From: Streptomyces sp. L-9-10
Lineage (GTDB): Bacteria > Actinomycetota > Actinomycetes > Streptomycetales > Streptomycetaceae
Assembly: GCF_004151105.1 (NCBI RefSeq)
Contig: NZ_PHRF01000097.1
Location: 23,246 to 87,245 of the forward strand
DNA: 64,000 nt
Direction of reading: 5' to 3'
Numbering within the stretch: the first letter of the stretch is position 1; the number at the start of each line of letters is the position of its first letter. Positions 27,925 to 36,244 of this stretch are shown piece after piece. The position numbers and the translations under genes are program-made. The notes below the pieces were generated by a model that saw nothing but the letters and a program-made list of their open reading frames with translations, was not told where the DNA came from and ran no database searches.

Positions 27925-29061
27925 TCAACGGCCGTTGAAGGCGTCCTTCAGCCGCGAGAACAGTCCCTGCTGTCCGGGCTGGAACTGGCCGGTGGGCCGC
28001 TCCTCGCCGCGCAGCTTCGCCAGCTCCCGCAGCAGGCGCTCCTGCTCCGGATCCAGCTTCGACGGGGTCATCACCTCGACGTGCACGATCAGATCGCCCC
28101 GGCCGCCGCCCCGCAGGTGCGTGATGCCCCGGCCGTGGAGCGGGATCGACTGGCCCGACTGCGTGCCAGGACGTACGTCGATCTCCTCCAGGCCGTCCAG
28201 CGTCTCCAGCGGGCACTTCGTGCCCAGCGACGCCGCGGTCATCGGGATCGTGACCGTGCAGTGCAGATCGTCGCCGCGCCGCTGGAACACCGCGTGCGGC
28301 AGCTCATGGATCTCGACGTACAGATCACCGGCGGGACCGCCGCCGGGCCCGACCTCGCCCTCGCCCGCGAGCTGGATACGCGTGCCGTTGTCGACCCCGG
28401 CCGGGATCTTGACGGTGAGCGTACGGCGGGACCGGATCCGGCCGTCGCCCGCGCACTCGGGGCACGGCGTCGGCACGACCGTACCGAAGCCCTGGCACTG
28501 CGGGCACGGCCGCGAGGTCATGACCTGGCCCAGGAAGGACCGGGTGACCTGCGAGACCTCACCGCGGCCGCGGCACATGTCACAGGTCTGCGCCGAGGTG
28601 CCCGGCGCCGCGCCCTCGCCCGAACAGGTCGTACAGACCACGGCCGTGTCGACCTGGATGTCCTTGGTCGTACCGAAGGCCGACTCGTTGAGGTCGATCT
28701 CCAGCCGGATCATCGCGTCCTGGCCGCGCCGCGTCCGCGACCGCGGGCCGCGCTGCGACGCCGTACCGAAGAACGCGTCCATGATGTCGGAGAAGTTGCC
28801 GAAGCCACCGGCTCCGAACCCGCCCGCGCCCCCGCCTCCGCTCTGCGAGAGGGGGTCGCCGCCGAGGTCGTAGACCTGCTTCTTCTGCGGGTCCGACAAC
28901 ACCTCGTAGGCGGCGTTGATCTCCTTGAAGCGCTCTTGCGTCTTGGGATCGGGATTGACATCCGGATGCAGCTCGCGGGCGAGTCTGCGGAATGCCTTCT
29001 TGATCTCGTCCTGAGATGCGTCGCGGCGCACGCCGAGTACGGCGTAATAGTCCGTGGCCAC
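27925..29061 (-). CDS. dnaJ: Chaperone DnaJ (hrcA-linked copy)
   Basis: A 378-residue Hsp40 co-chaperone that stimulates DnaK. J domain at 1-70 with the HPD motif (ELHPDVN), a Gly-rich linker (GGGGAGGFGAGGFGNF), four CxxCxGxG zinc repeats at about 145-210 (CTTCSGEG, CDMCRGRG, CPQCQGFG, CPECAGDG) and the C-terminal peptide-binding domain. The GTG start directly follows the hrcA stop codon with no spacer, so translation is coupled. This is the copy remembered as dnaJ2 in Streptomyces. Confidence 0.96.
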   Translation of the reverse strand: MATDYYAVLGVRRDASQDEIKKAFRRLARELHPDVNPDPKTQERFKEINAAYEVLSDPQKKQVYDLGGDPLSQSGGGGAGGFGAGGFGNFSDIMDAFFGTASQRGPRSRTRRGQDAMIRLEIDLNESAFGTTKDIQVDTAVVCTTCSGEGAAPGTSAQTCDMCRGRGEVSQVTRSFLGQVMTSRPCPQCQGFGTVVPTPCPECAGDGRIRSRRTLTVKIPAGVDNGTRIQLAGEGEVGPGGGPAGDLYVEIHELPHAVFQRRGDDLHCTVTIPMTAASLGTKCPLETLDGLEEIDVRPGTQSGQSIPLHGRGITHLRGGGRGDLIVHVEVMTPSKLDPEQERLLRELAKLRGEERPTGQFQPGQQGLFSRLKDAFNGR

Positions 29062-30078
29062 TTACGACTCCGCCAGGATCTGTCCGACGTAACGTGCCAC
29101 TGCGCGTACCGCTCCCATCGTTCCGGGGTAGTCCATGCGGGTCGGTCCGACCACGCCGAGTTTGGCGACTGCCTCGTCGCCCGAACCGTAGCCGACCGCG
29201 ACGACGGACGTGGAGTTGAGTCCCTCATGGGCGTTCTCGTGCCCGATACGTACGGTCATGCCCGGGTCCTTGGCCTCGCCGAGCAGCTTGAGGAGCACCA
29301 CATGCTCCTCCAGCGCCTCCAGCACCGGCCGGATGGTCAAAGGGAAATCGTGTCCGAAGCGGGTGATGTTGGCGGTACCGCCGATCATCAGCCGCTCCTC
29401 GGTCTCCTCGACCAGGGTTTCGAGCAGGGTCGCGAGCACCGTGGTGACGGTCCCCCGGTCCTCCTGCTCGAAGGAATCGGGCAGGTCCTGCACCAGCTGC
29501 GGGACATCCGCGAAGCGACGCCCGACGACCCGGCTGTTGAGCCGGGCCCTCAGGTCCGCGAGCGAGGTCTCGCCGAAGGGCGCGGGACAGTCGATCATGC
29601 GCTGCTCGACCCGTCCGGTGTCCGTGATCAGGACGAGCATCAGCCGGGCGGGCGCCAGCGCCAGCAGCTCCACATGCCGCACCGTCGAACGGGTCAGCGA
29701 GGGGTACTGGACGACGGCGACCTGCCGGGTGAGCTGCGCCAGCAGCCGTACCGTACGGCCCACGACATCGTCGAGGTCGACGGCTCCGTCCAGGAAGTTC
29801 TGGATGGCGCGGCGCTCCGGCGAGGAAAGGGGCTTGACCCCCGCCAGCTTGTCGACGAAGAGCCGGTATCCCTTGTCCGTCGGGATACGGCCCGCGCTGG
29901 TGTGCGGCTGGGCGATGAAGCCCTCGTCCTCCAGCACCGCCATGTCGTTGCGGACGGTCGCCGGGGAGACACCGAGCCTGTGCCGCTCGGTGAGCGCCTT
30001 GGAGCCGACCGGCTCCTCCGTCCCGACATAGTCCTGGACGATGGCGCGCAGCACCTCCAGCCTGCGTTCGCTGAGCAT
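29062..30078 (-). CDS. hrcA: Heat-inducible transcriptional repressor HrcA
   Basis: A 338-residue repressor of groE-type heat-shock genes. N-terminal winged helix (SERRLEVLRAIVQDYVGTEE, SPATVRNDMAVLEDEGFI) and the HrcA inserted dimerisation domain fit the family. ATG 30078 has GGAGG 8 bases upstream. A CIRCE-type operator lies 37 bp before the start, so the gene represses its own operon with dnaJ. HrcA activity is usually assisted by GroEL. Confidence 0.96.
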   Translation of the reverse strand: MLSERRLEVLRAIVQDYVGTEEPVGSKALTERHRLGVSPATVRNDMAVLEDEGFIAQPHTSAGRIPTDKGYRLFVDKLAGVKPLSSPERRAIQNFLDGAVDLDDVVGRTVRLLAQLTRQVAVVQYPSLTRSTVRHVELLALAPARLMLVLITDTGRVEQRMIDCPAPFGETSLADLRARLNSRVVGRRFADVPQLVQDLPDSFEQEDRGTVTTVLATLLETLVEETEERLMIGGTANITRFGHDFPLTIRPVLEALEEHVVLLKLLGEAKDPGMTVRIGHENAHEGLNSTSVVAVGYGSGDEAVAKLGVVGPTRMDYPGTMGAVRAVARYVGQILAES

Positions 30079-30114
30079 CGCGCACACCTCCAGCTCTCGT
30101 CCGTCGTTCCGGCT

Positions 30115-30141
30115 TTGGCACTCGCTCTGGAGGAGTGCCAG
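30115..30141. promoter_or_regulatory. CIRCE operator upstream of hrcA-dnaJ
   Basis: TTGGCACTC-N9-GAGTGCCAG: the consensus CIRCE element TTAGCACTC-N9-GAGTGCTAA with the two A/T changes typical of GC-rich genomes and perfect 9-bp spacing. It is the binding site of HrcA. Confidence 0.92.
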
Positions 30142-30252
30142 CACTCCCCCAGCCAGTGTACGGCCGTGGGGTACACCGCTAGCAAGAGCAGCCGACCACG
30201 CTACCCCGGCATCGCGCTGGTCGTTGCCGATAGCGTCCCGTAGCGTCCCGGT

Positions 30253-30981
30253 ATGAACGTGCCCACGAACATCCCCTGGGAAGAGTCCGGATGGGAACGT
30301 CTCGCCCCGGGGGTGGGGCGGCTGCGGCTGCCGGGGTGGGACGCGACGGCCGGACTGGCCGTCGGCACCGACGCGGCACTGCTGTACGACACGGGCTCCA
30401 CGCTCCGCGAGGGCGCCGGGATCCGGGCCCGGATGCCACTGGGCGGCCGGCGTGTGACCCATATCGCGCTGAGCCACCCGCACTTCGACCATGTGCTCGG
30501 GACGGCCGCGTTCGCCGGGACCGAGGTGTACGGGGCCGCGGGCGTGGCGGAGCTGCTGACCGGCGGCACGACGGGCCTGTACGAGGACGCCGTGCGCCAC
30601 GGGGTCGCCGCCGGGGAAGCCGCCGAGGCGGTCGGTCTCCTGGTGGCGCCCCGGCACGCGGTCTCCGGGGAAGTGACGCTGGACCTGGGCGGCCTCAGGG
30701 TCCTTCTCGTGAACGCCGGGCCCGGTCACACCGCCCACGATCTCGCGATGCTGGTGCCGGGCTCCCCTCCGGTGGTGTTCTGCGGCGACCTGGTGGAGGA
30801 GTCCGGCGAGCCGCAGGCGGGCCCCGACGCGCTCCCCGCGCGCTGGCCGGCGGCCCTGGACCGGCTGCTGGCACTGGGCGGCGAGGACGCGCTGTATGTG
30901 CCGGGGCACGGAGCGGTGGTGGACGCGGCGTTCGTCCGGGCGCAGCGGAACGCGCTGGCCGTGCGCGCCAAGGAGTCGTAG
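30253..30981 (+). CDS. MBL-fold metallo-hydrolase
   Basis: A 242-residue metallo-beta-lactamase-fold hydrolase. The metal motif HxHxDH is intact (ALSHPHFDHVLGTAAF), followed by GPGHTAHDLAML, FCGDLVEE and VPGHGAVVD with the remaining ligands. It resembles glyoxalase II-like or general hydrolases; substrate unknown. A 10-bp tandem repeat TAGCGTCCCG (30231-30240, 30241-30250) sits directly before the ATG and duplicates a -10-like TAGCGT, so the transcript may be nearly leaderless. Divergent from hrcA. Confidence 0.87.
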   Translation: MNVPTNIPWEESGWERLAPGVGRLRLPGWDATAGLAVGTDAALLYDTGSTLREGAGIRARMPLGGRRVTHIALSHPHFDHVLGTAAFAGTEVYGAAGVAELLTGGTTGLYEDAVRHGVAAGEAAEAVGLLVAPRHAVSGEVTLDLGGLRVLLVNAGPGHTAHDLAMLVPGSPPVVFCGDLVEESGEPQAGPDALPARWPAALDRLLALGGEDALYVPGHGAVVDAAFVRAQRNALAVRAKES

Positions 30982-31014
30982 CGCCCGTGCCGCGCCCGGC
31001 CTATCGTCTTGCGA

Positions 31015-31839
31015 ATGCGCAGCTACAGCCCTGATCTGACGCCCCCGTGGAAGAAGTCCGCACCCGCCCCCGAGGTGCCCGCCGAGCCGGATCTGGTGGT
31101 CGAGGAGGTGTCGACGGGCTTCTGCGGCGCGGTGATCCGCTGCGAGAAGACCGCCGAGGGGCCGACGGTCACCCTGGAGGACCGCTTCGGCAAGCACCGG
31201 GTCTTCCCGCTGCTGCCCGCCGGCTTCCTCCTGGAGGGCCGGCCGGTCACCCTGGTCCGCCCGGCGACGGCGGCCCCGTCCCGCCCGGCCCGCACCGCCT
31301 CCGGCTCGGTGGCCGTCCCCGGGGTCCGCGCACGCGTGGCCAGGGCGGGCCGCATCTACGTGGAGGGCAGGCATGACGCCGAGCTGGTCGAGAAGGTGTG
31401 GGGCGACGATCTGCGCGTCGAGGGCGTGGTCGTCGAGTACCTGGGCGGCATCGACGATCTGCCCGCCATCGTCACCGAGTTCGCCCCGGCCCCGGACGCG
31501 CGGCTCGGCGTCCTGGTCGACCATCTGGTACCGGGCTCGAAGGAGTCCCGTATCGCGTCCGCGGTGACCGGCGCGGACGTCCTGGTGGTGGGACACCCCT
31601 ATATCGACGTCTGGGAGGCGGTGAAGCCCTCGTCCGTGGGGATCGCGGCGTGGCCGACGGTGCCGCGGGGGGAGGACTGGAAGACGGGCGTGTGCCGCGC
31701 GCTGGGCTGGCCGGAGAACACGGGGGCGGCGTGGCAGCACATCCTCTCGCGGGTACGGACGTACAGAGACCTGGAGCCGGCGCTGCTGGGCCGGGTGGAG
31801 GAACTGATCGACTTCGTCACCGCCGGCGGTGACGTGTGA
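31015..31839 (+). CDS. DUF3097 family protein
   Basis: A 274-residue soluble protein recognised as DUF3097, conserved across actinobacteria and without a known activity. It has an N-terminal beta-rich part (residues 1-105) and a C-terminal alpha/beta part with TOPRIM-like features (IYVEGRHDAELVEKVWGDDL, LGVLVDHLVPGSKESRI), suggesting nucleic-acid or nucleotide chemistry. ATG 31015 follows a -10-like TATCGT (31002-31007) by 7 bases, so it may be leaderless; a TTG two codons upstream is possible. It follows the MBL gene. Confidence 0.85.
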   Translation: MRSYSPDLTPPWKKSAPAPEVPAEPDLVVEEVSTGFCGAVIRCEKTAEGPTVTLEDRFGKHRVFPLLPAGFLLEGRPVTLVRPATAAPSRPARTASGSVAVPGVRARVARAGRIYVEGRHDAELVEKVWGDDLRVEGVVVEYLGGIDDLPAIVTEFAPAPDARLGVLVDHLVPGSKESRIASAVTGADVLVVGHPYIDVWEAVKPSSVGIAAWPTVPRGEDWKTGVCRALGWPENTGAAWQHILSRVRTYRDLEPALLGRVEELIDFVTAGGDV

Positions 31840-31891
31840 CGGGGGCGTGCTCGTCCTGGGGTCTTTCGTAGGGATCAGGGCGGATCAGGGA

Positions 31892-31922
31892 GCGGGGTCC
31901 GGTGCCGTGGACCGGACCCCGC
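31892..31922. terminator. Bidirectional terminator between DUF3097 and hemW
   Basis: Perfect 12-bp stem GCGGGGTCCGGT (31892-31903) with its complement (31911-31922) and a 7-nt loop between convergent genes. Confidence 0.85.
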
Positions 31923-31938
31923 GCCGCGCGCGCCGCCG

Positions 31939-33171
31939 TCAGTCCACCAGGTCCCTGACCACCGCGTCCGCCAGCAACCGCCCCCGCAGCGTCAGCACCG
32001 CCCGCCCCTCCTCGTACGGCCCCCGCCGCAGCAGCCCGTCCCCCACCGCACGCTCCGCCGCCGCCAGTCCCGCCGGCGCCAGCAGAGACAGATCGCAGCC
32101 GTCGGACAGCCGCAGCTCCAGGAGGATGCGCTCCACCCTGCGGTCCTCCGCCGCCAGGATCTCCCGCCCCGCGCCCGGCGACCGTCCCGACGCCAGCGCC
32201 GCCGCGTACGCGCCCGGGTGCTTCACGTTCCACCAGCGCACGCCCCCGACGTGGCTGTGGGCGCCCGGACCCGCGCCCCACCAGTCCGCGCCGCGCCAGT
32301 ACAGCTCGTTGTGCAGACAGCGGGCCGCTTCCGAGGTCGCCCAGTTGGACACCTCGTACCAGGAGAAGCCCGCCTCCGCCAGCGTCTCGTCCGCGATCAG
32401 ATACCGGTCCGCGTGCTCGTCGTCGTCCGTCATCGGGACCTCGCCGCGCCGGATGCGCCGGGCCAGCTGGGTGCCCTCCTCCACGATCAGCGCGTACGCG
32501 GAGACGTGGTCGGGCCCGGCCCCCACCGCCGCCGCGAGCGACGCGCGCCAGTCGTCGTCGGTCTCCCCCGGCGTGCCGTAGATCAGATCGAGGTTCACAT
32601 GCTCGAAGCCCGCCGCGCGCGCCTCCGCGACGCACGCCTCGGGCCGTCCGGGGGTGTGCGTACGGTCCAGGACCTTCAGTACGTGCTGCTTCGCGCTCTG
32701 CATCCCGAAGGAGACACGGTTGAAGCCGCCCTCCCGCAGGGCCGCCAGATACGCCGGATCCACGGATTCCGGATTCGCCTCGGTGGTGATCTCGGCGTCG
32801 TCCGCGAGCCCGAACTCGTCGCGGATCACCCCCAGCATCCGTACGAGATCGGCCGCCGCGAGCAGGGTCGGCGTACCGCCGCCGACGAACACCGTACGGA
32901 CCTGCCTCGGATCGTCGCCCAGCACCTTCCTGGCCAGCCGGACCTCGTCGGCGAGCGTCTCCGCGTAGTTGTCGCGGGAGGCCAGGACACCGCCCGAGCC
33001 GCGCAGCTCGGTCGCCGTGTACGTGTTGAAGTCGCAGTAGCCGCAGCGGGTCGCGCAGTACGGAACGTGCAGGTAGAAGCCGAGGGGCCGGTCCGCCGCG
33101 CCCGCGAGGGCGTGCGGGGGCAGCGCGCCGGTCTCGGGCATGGGGTCACCGTCGGGCAGTGCGGAAGGCAT
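31939..33171 (-). CDS. hemW: Radical SAM protein HemW (heme chaperone)
   Basis: A 410-residue radical SAM protein with the 4Fe-4S motif CxxxCxxC (PYCATRCGYCDFNTY) near residue 35 and the HemN_C domain at the C-terminus. The first motif is CATRC, as in HemW rather than coproporphyrinogen dehydrogenase HemN, so heme-chaperone function is preferred. Start ATG 33171 (MPSALPDGDP). A large hairpin separates it from the upstream phosphatase gene. Confidence 0.93.
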   Translation of the reverse strand: MPSALPDGDPMPETGALPPHALAGAADRPLGFYLHVPYCATRCGYCDFNTYTATELRGSGGVLASRDNYAETLADEVRLARKVLGDDPRQVRTVFVGGGTPTLLAAADLVRMLGVIRDEFGLADDAEITTEANPESVDPAYLAALREGGFNRVSFGMQSAKQHVLKVLDRTHTPGRPEACVAEARAAGFEHVNLDLIYGTPGETDDDWRASLAAAVGAGPDHVSAYALIVEEGTQLARRIRRGEVPMTDDDEHADRYLIADETLAEAGFSWYEVSNWATSEAARCLHNELYWRGADWWGAGPGAHSHVGGVRWWNVKHPGAYAAALASGRSPGAGREILAAEDRRVERILLELRLSDGCDLSLLAPAGLAAAERAVGDGLLRRGPYEEGRAVLTLRGRLLADAVVRDLVD

Positions 33172-33184
33172 ACCCCCAGTGTCC

Positions 33185-33240
33185 CGTACGCGACGGGTGG
33201 ACCGGCCGGCGCCGGTCCACCCGGGTCCCGGTCGCGTACG
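33185..33240 (-). terminator. Nested terminator hairpin after the PP2C phosphatase
   Basis: An inner perfect 11-bp stem (33195-33205 with 33212-33222) is flanked by an outer 10-bp stem CGTACGCGAC/GTCGCGTACG (33185-33194 with 33231-33240), between hemW and the phosphatase gene. Confidence 0.75.
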
Positions 33241-33278
33241 GCCAGGTCGCGTCGGGACGCGTACGGGACGCGTCCGGC

Positions 33279-35327
33279 TCAGGTCGCCTGGAGCACCAGC
33301 AGCGCCACGTCGTCCTCCGGCGGTGTCTCGTCGAAGTCGTGCACGGTCTGCCGTATCCGCTCCGCGACGCCCTGCGCCGTCAGCCCCACGCACCCCGCGA
33401 GGGCCCGCGCGAGGCCGTCGCCGTCGTCGAGCATCCGCCGGCCGGAGCGGCGCTCCGTGACGCCGTCGGTGACGCAGAGCAGGGTGTCGCCCGGCTCCAG
33501 GTCGAAGGTGCTGCTCTCGTACGCGACCTTCTCCACGACCCCGAGCAGCAGCTGCGGTTCCGCCGCCGCGCGTACCGTCCCGTCCGGCCGCAGGAGCAGC
33601 GGCAGTGGATGCCCGGCGCTGGCGAGGGTGCACCGTACGGCGCCGCCCGCGCCCGGGAGCGGCATCAGTTCGCCGTACAGCAGGGACAGGAAGCGGGCCT
33701 GACCGCCCTCGGACGGTGACGACGGCGTCGCGGACGGGGAGGACGCCGCGGACGCCGGGGACACCGCAGGCGGCGAGGACGGAGAGGACGCGGCGACCCT
33801 CAGGGACGCGGACTCGGCCGCCTCCGTCGCGTCGTCCAGGAGCAGCCGGTTCAGCCGGTCGAGGACCGCGCCGACGCGGTAGCCCTCGCGGGCGAGCAGC
33901 CGCAGCCAGGGGCGCGCCAGGCCGGTGACGACGGCGGCTTCGGGACCGCTGCCCTGGACGTCGCCGAGCATGAAGCACCAGCGGTCGCCCGGCGGGCATG
34001 GGAAGACGTCGTAGAAGTCGCCGCCCGCCAGACCGTCGTCGCTCGGCTCGTACACCAGCGAGCTGGCGATGCCCGGGATGCGCGCCACCTGGGTGGGCAG
34101 CAGACCGCGTTGCAGGACCCGGCTGATGGTGACCTGACGGGTGTAGCGGCGGGCCGCGCCGATCGCGAGGCCGACGCGGCGCGCGAAGTCCTCGATGAGC
34201 GCGGTCACTTCGTCGGGGACCGCGTCCTGTCCCGGCCTGCCGAGCACCAGCGTGCCGAGCGCGCGCCCGTTCGCGACCAGCCGGCAGGCGAGCACCGCGC
34301 CGGAACCGGCGCCGGAACCGGAACCGGTCCCCGCCCCGGAACCCTCGCCCGGCCAGGGCATCCGCACCGGGCCGCCCCTCGGCGAGACCGGCAGCCGTGG
34401 CGGCTCCTTCTCCAGGATCCGGCGCAGCGGCTCGATCCCGGCCTCGTCCGCGTGCCAGACCCGCGCGAGCCGGGGCGCCGCGCCCTGCTGCCCGCCCTCG
34501 CCGTCCAGCCAGACCGCGCACCACTCCGCGAGCCGTGGCACGAGCAGCTGTCCGGCGAGCGCCGCGACGAGATCCTCGTCCAGCTGCCCGGCGAGCAGTT
34601 CGGACGCCTCGGCGAGGAACGAGAGGGCGCCCCGGCCGGTCCACTCGGGGTCGTCGCGCGCCGTGCGACGGGTCGCCGGCGCGAGGATCTCGGCGGCGCG
34701 CAGCCCGCGCCGCAGGGCGGGCTCGGTCCCCTGGTCCTGTTCCGGGTCCCGGCCCGCGAGCGGGAGGCGGGCCCAGACGGTCTTGAGCCCGGAGCGATAG
34801 GTGATGCCCCAGCGTTCGGCGAGCGAGGCGACCAGCTGGAGCCCGCGTCCGTATTCGGGGGTGCCGGCCGGTCCCTGCCCCGCCGGTTCGCTCTGTATGG
34901 CGCGCGCGGGGTGGTGGTCGGAGATTTCGAGGACCAGCGCCGCGGGTTCCTCGCCCTCTCCCGCCGGGGTCCCCGAGACGTCTTCGCCGGGGTCCTCCAG
35001 CCGGCAGAGCAGCTCGACGGTGGTGCCCGCGTGCACCACCGCGTTGGTGACGAGTTCGTCGACGATCAGCACCGCGTCGTCCGCGAGCAGATCGGTGCTG
35101 TGTTCCCCCGGGGAACAGCCCTCGTCCCCCTGGCAGAAGGTACAGGTGGTGAGCAGCCCGAGGCTGGTCCAGTCCGCGAGCGCCGCGCGGGTGAAGCGGC
35201 GTGCGGCGGACGGGGCGAGCGGGTTGCCCGGCAGGCTGGTACGTGATGTCGACCGCGTGTCCCTCCGTAACGGCACCTGGGGTGCCGGGAGATGAAGGGT
35301 CTCGCGCGGGATCGGAATGCGCCCCAC
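33279..35327 (-). CDS. Regulatory phosphatase: HATPase, GAF and SpoIIE/PP2C domains
   Basis: A 682-residue cytosolic regulator of the type that controls anti-sigma/anti-anti-sigma switches. An RsbW-like histidine-kinase ATPase domain (about 50-190: LIVDELVTNAVVHAGTTVEL, YGRGLQLVASLAERWG) is followed by a GAF domain (about 240-410) and a C-terminal PP2C domain (about 430-680: GGDFYDVFP, FMLGDVQGSGPEAAVV, CVTDGVTERR). A Ser/Pro/Ala-rich insertion of about 30 residues interrupts the PP2C domain, and a Gly/Ser repeat sits in GAF. GTG 35327 has AGGAG 5 bases upstream. Divergent from a response regulator. Confidence 0.85.
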   Translation of the reverse strand: MGRIPIPRETLHLPAPQVPLRRDTRSTSRTSLPGNPLAPSAARRFTRAALADWTSLGLLTTCTFCQGDEGCSPGEHSTDLLADDAVLIVDELVTNAVVHAGTTVELLCRLEDPGEDVSGTPAGEGEEPAALVLEISDHHPARAIQSEPAGQGPAGTPEYGRGLQLVASLAERWGITYRSGLKTVWARLPLAGRDPEQDQGTEPALRRGLRAAEILAPATRRTARDDPEWTGRGALSFLAEASELLAGQLDEDLVAALAGQLLVPRLAEWCAVWLDGEGGQQGAAPRLARVWHADEAGIEPLRRILEKEPPRLPVSPRGGPVRMPWPGEGSGAGTGSGSGAGSGAVLACRLVANGRALGTLVLGRPGQDAVPDEVTALIEDFARRVGLAIGAARRYTRQVTISRVLQRGLLPTQVARIPGIASSLVYEPSDDGLAGGDFYDVFPCPPGDRWCFMLGDVQGSGPEAAVVTGLARPWLRLLAREGYRVGAVLDRLNRLLLDDATEAAESASLRVAASSPSSPPAVSPASAASSPSATPSSPSEGGQARFLSLLYGELMPLPGAGGAVRCTLASAGHPLPLLLRPDGTVRAAAEPQLLLGVVEKVAYESSTFDLEPGDTLLCVTDGVTERRSGRRMLDDGDGLARALAGCVGLTAQGVAERIRQTVHDFDETPPEDDVALLVLQAT

Positions 35328-35598
35328 TGCGGCTCCTGATCCGGTTCTGGCGTTGTGCCGCTTACGATCCCGACAGAGTGACAGACGGAGCCCGGTCATA
35401 CGCGCCGAGTCATGGAAGTGGACAAGATTTGACCATGAACCGGAAGCGCGCCCGCCATATGTGCGGTGGTACGGCGGGAACACGGCCGGCTGTGGGGCGA
35501 CACGAGGCCAAACCGCCGAAACGACGTGCCAAAACGCTTCGCGCAGAGCATTCTTGCCTCCCTGGCCGGAACACGGGGGGCCGGACAAGGGGAGCGGG

Positions 35599-36183
35599 AT
35601 GAGCAGGGCAACAGCCACCACGGACCGCGCGAGCATCCTTCTCGTCGACGACCTGGAGGACAACCTCGTCGCGCTGGAAGCGGTCCTCGCCTCGCTGGAC
35701 GAGCCGCTCGTACGGGCCCGTTCGGGCGAGGAGGCCGTACAGGCGCTGCTGCGGGAGCCGTTCGCGGTGATCCTGCTGGATGTCCGGATGCCCGGCATGG
35801 ACGGCTTCGAGACCGCCTACCGGATCAAGCGGCTCGACCGGGCCAAGGACGTCCCGATCATCTTCCTGAACGGTCCGGAGTCCGACAGCGGTTATGCCTT
35901 CCGGGGCTACGCCACGGGGGCGGCGGACTTCCTGACCAAGCCCTTCGACCCGTGGATGCTCCGCGCCAAGGTCAGCGTGTTCCTCGATCTGTACCGCAAG
36001 AACCGCCAGTTGGAACGGCTGCTGGCCCGTGAGCAGGAGCATCTGGGGGAGATCACGGACCGGCTGGCCTCGATCGAGGACGAGTTGCGCGGGTGCGCCC
36101 CGGCCGTCCTCCACTCGGTGGGGAAGCAGCTGGCCCGTATCGGGGAGACGCTGGACGAACTGCGGCGCGGCCGGGGCCGGTAG
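35599..36183 (+). CDS. Response regulator receiver protein without output domain
   Basis: A 194-residue protein: receiver domain at about 10-130 followed by a coiled-coil-like tail. The acidic pocket (LLVDDLEDN), phospho-acceptor Asp (VILLDVRMPGMDGFE) and Lys (FLTKPFDPWML) are present. At the switch position the usual Thr or Ser is Asn (IIFLNGPESDSGYAF). There is no DNA-binding domain, so it probably works by protein contact; the divergent GAF/PP2C phosphatase is a candidate partner. ATG 35599 follows GGGAGCGGG. Confidence 0.85.
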   Translation: MSRATATTDRASILLVDDLEDNLVALEAVLASLDEPLVRARSGEEAVQALLREPFAVILLDVRMPGMDGFETAYRIKRLDRAKDVPIIFLNGPESDSGYAFRGYATGAADFLTKPFDPWMLRAKVSVFLDLYRKNRQLERLLAREQEHLGEITDRLASIEDELRGCAPAVLHSVGKQLARIGETLDELRRGRGR

Positions 36184-36234
36184 ACCCGGTGGACCGGCCG
36201 GACGGGGCCGGTAGACCCGGTGGACCCCGGCCGG
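36173..36234. repeat. 31-bp direct repeat, 2 copies, spanning a stop codon
   Basis: GGGGCCGGTAGACCCGGTGG begins at 36173 and again at 36204, period 31. The first copy contains the TAG of the response regulator. The segment lies between this gene and the convergent acyl-CoA ligase. Confidence 0.85.
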
Positions 36235-36244
36235 ACGGCCGTCC

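Noticed and set aside
33279..35798. Longer N-terminus of the PP2C phosphatase reaching 35798
   Set aside because: It would overlap the divergent response regulator start, and the added residues look non-coding.
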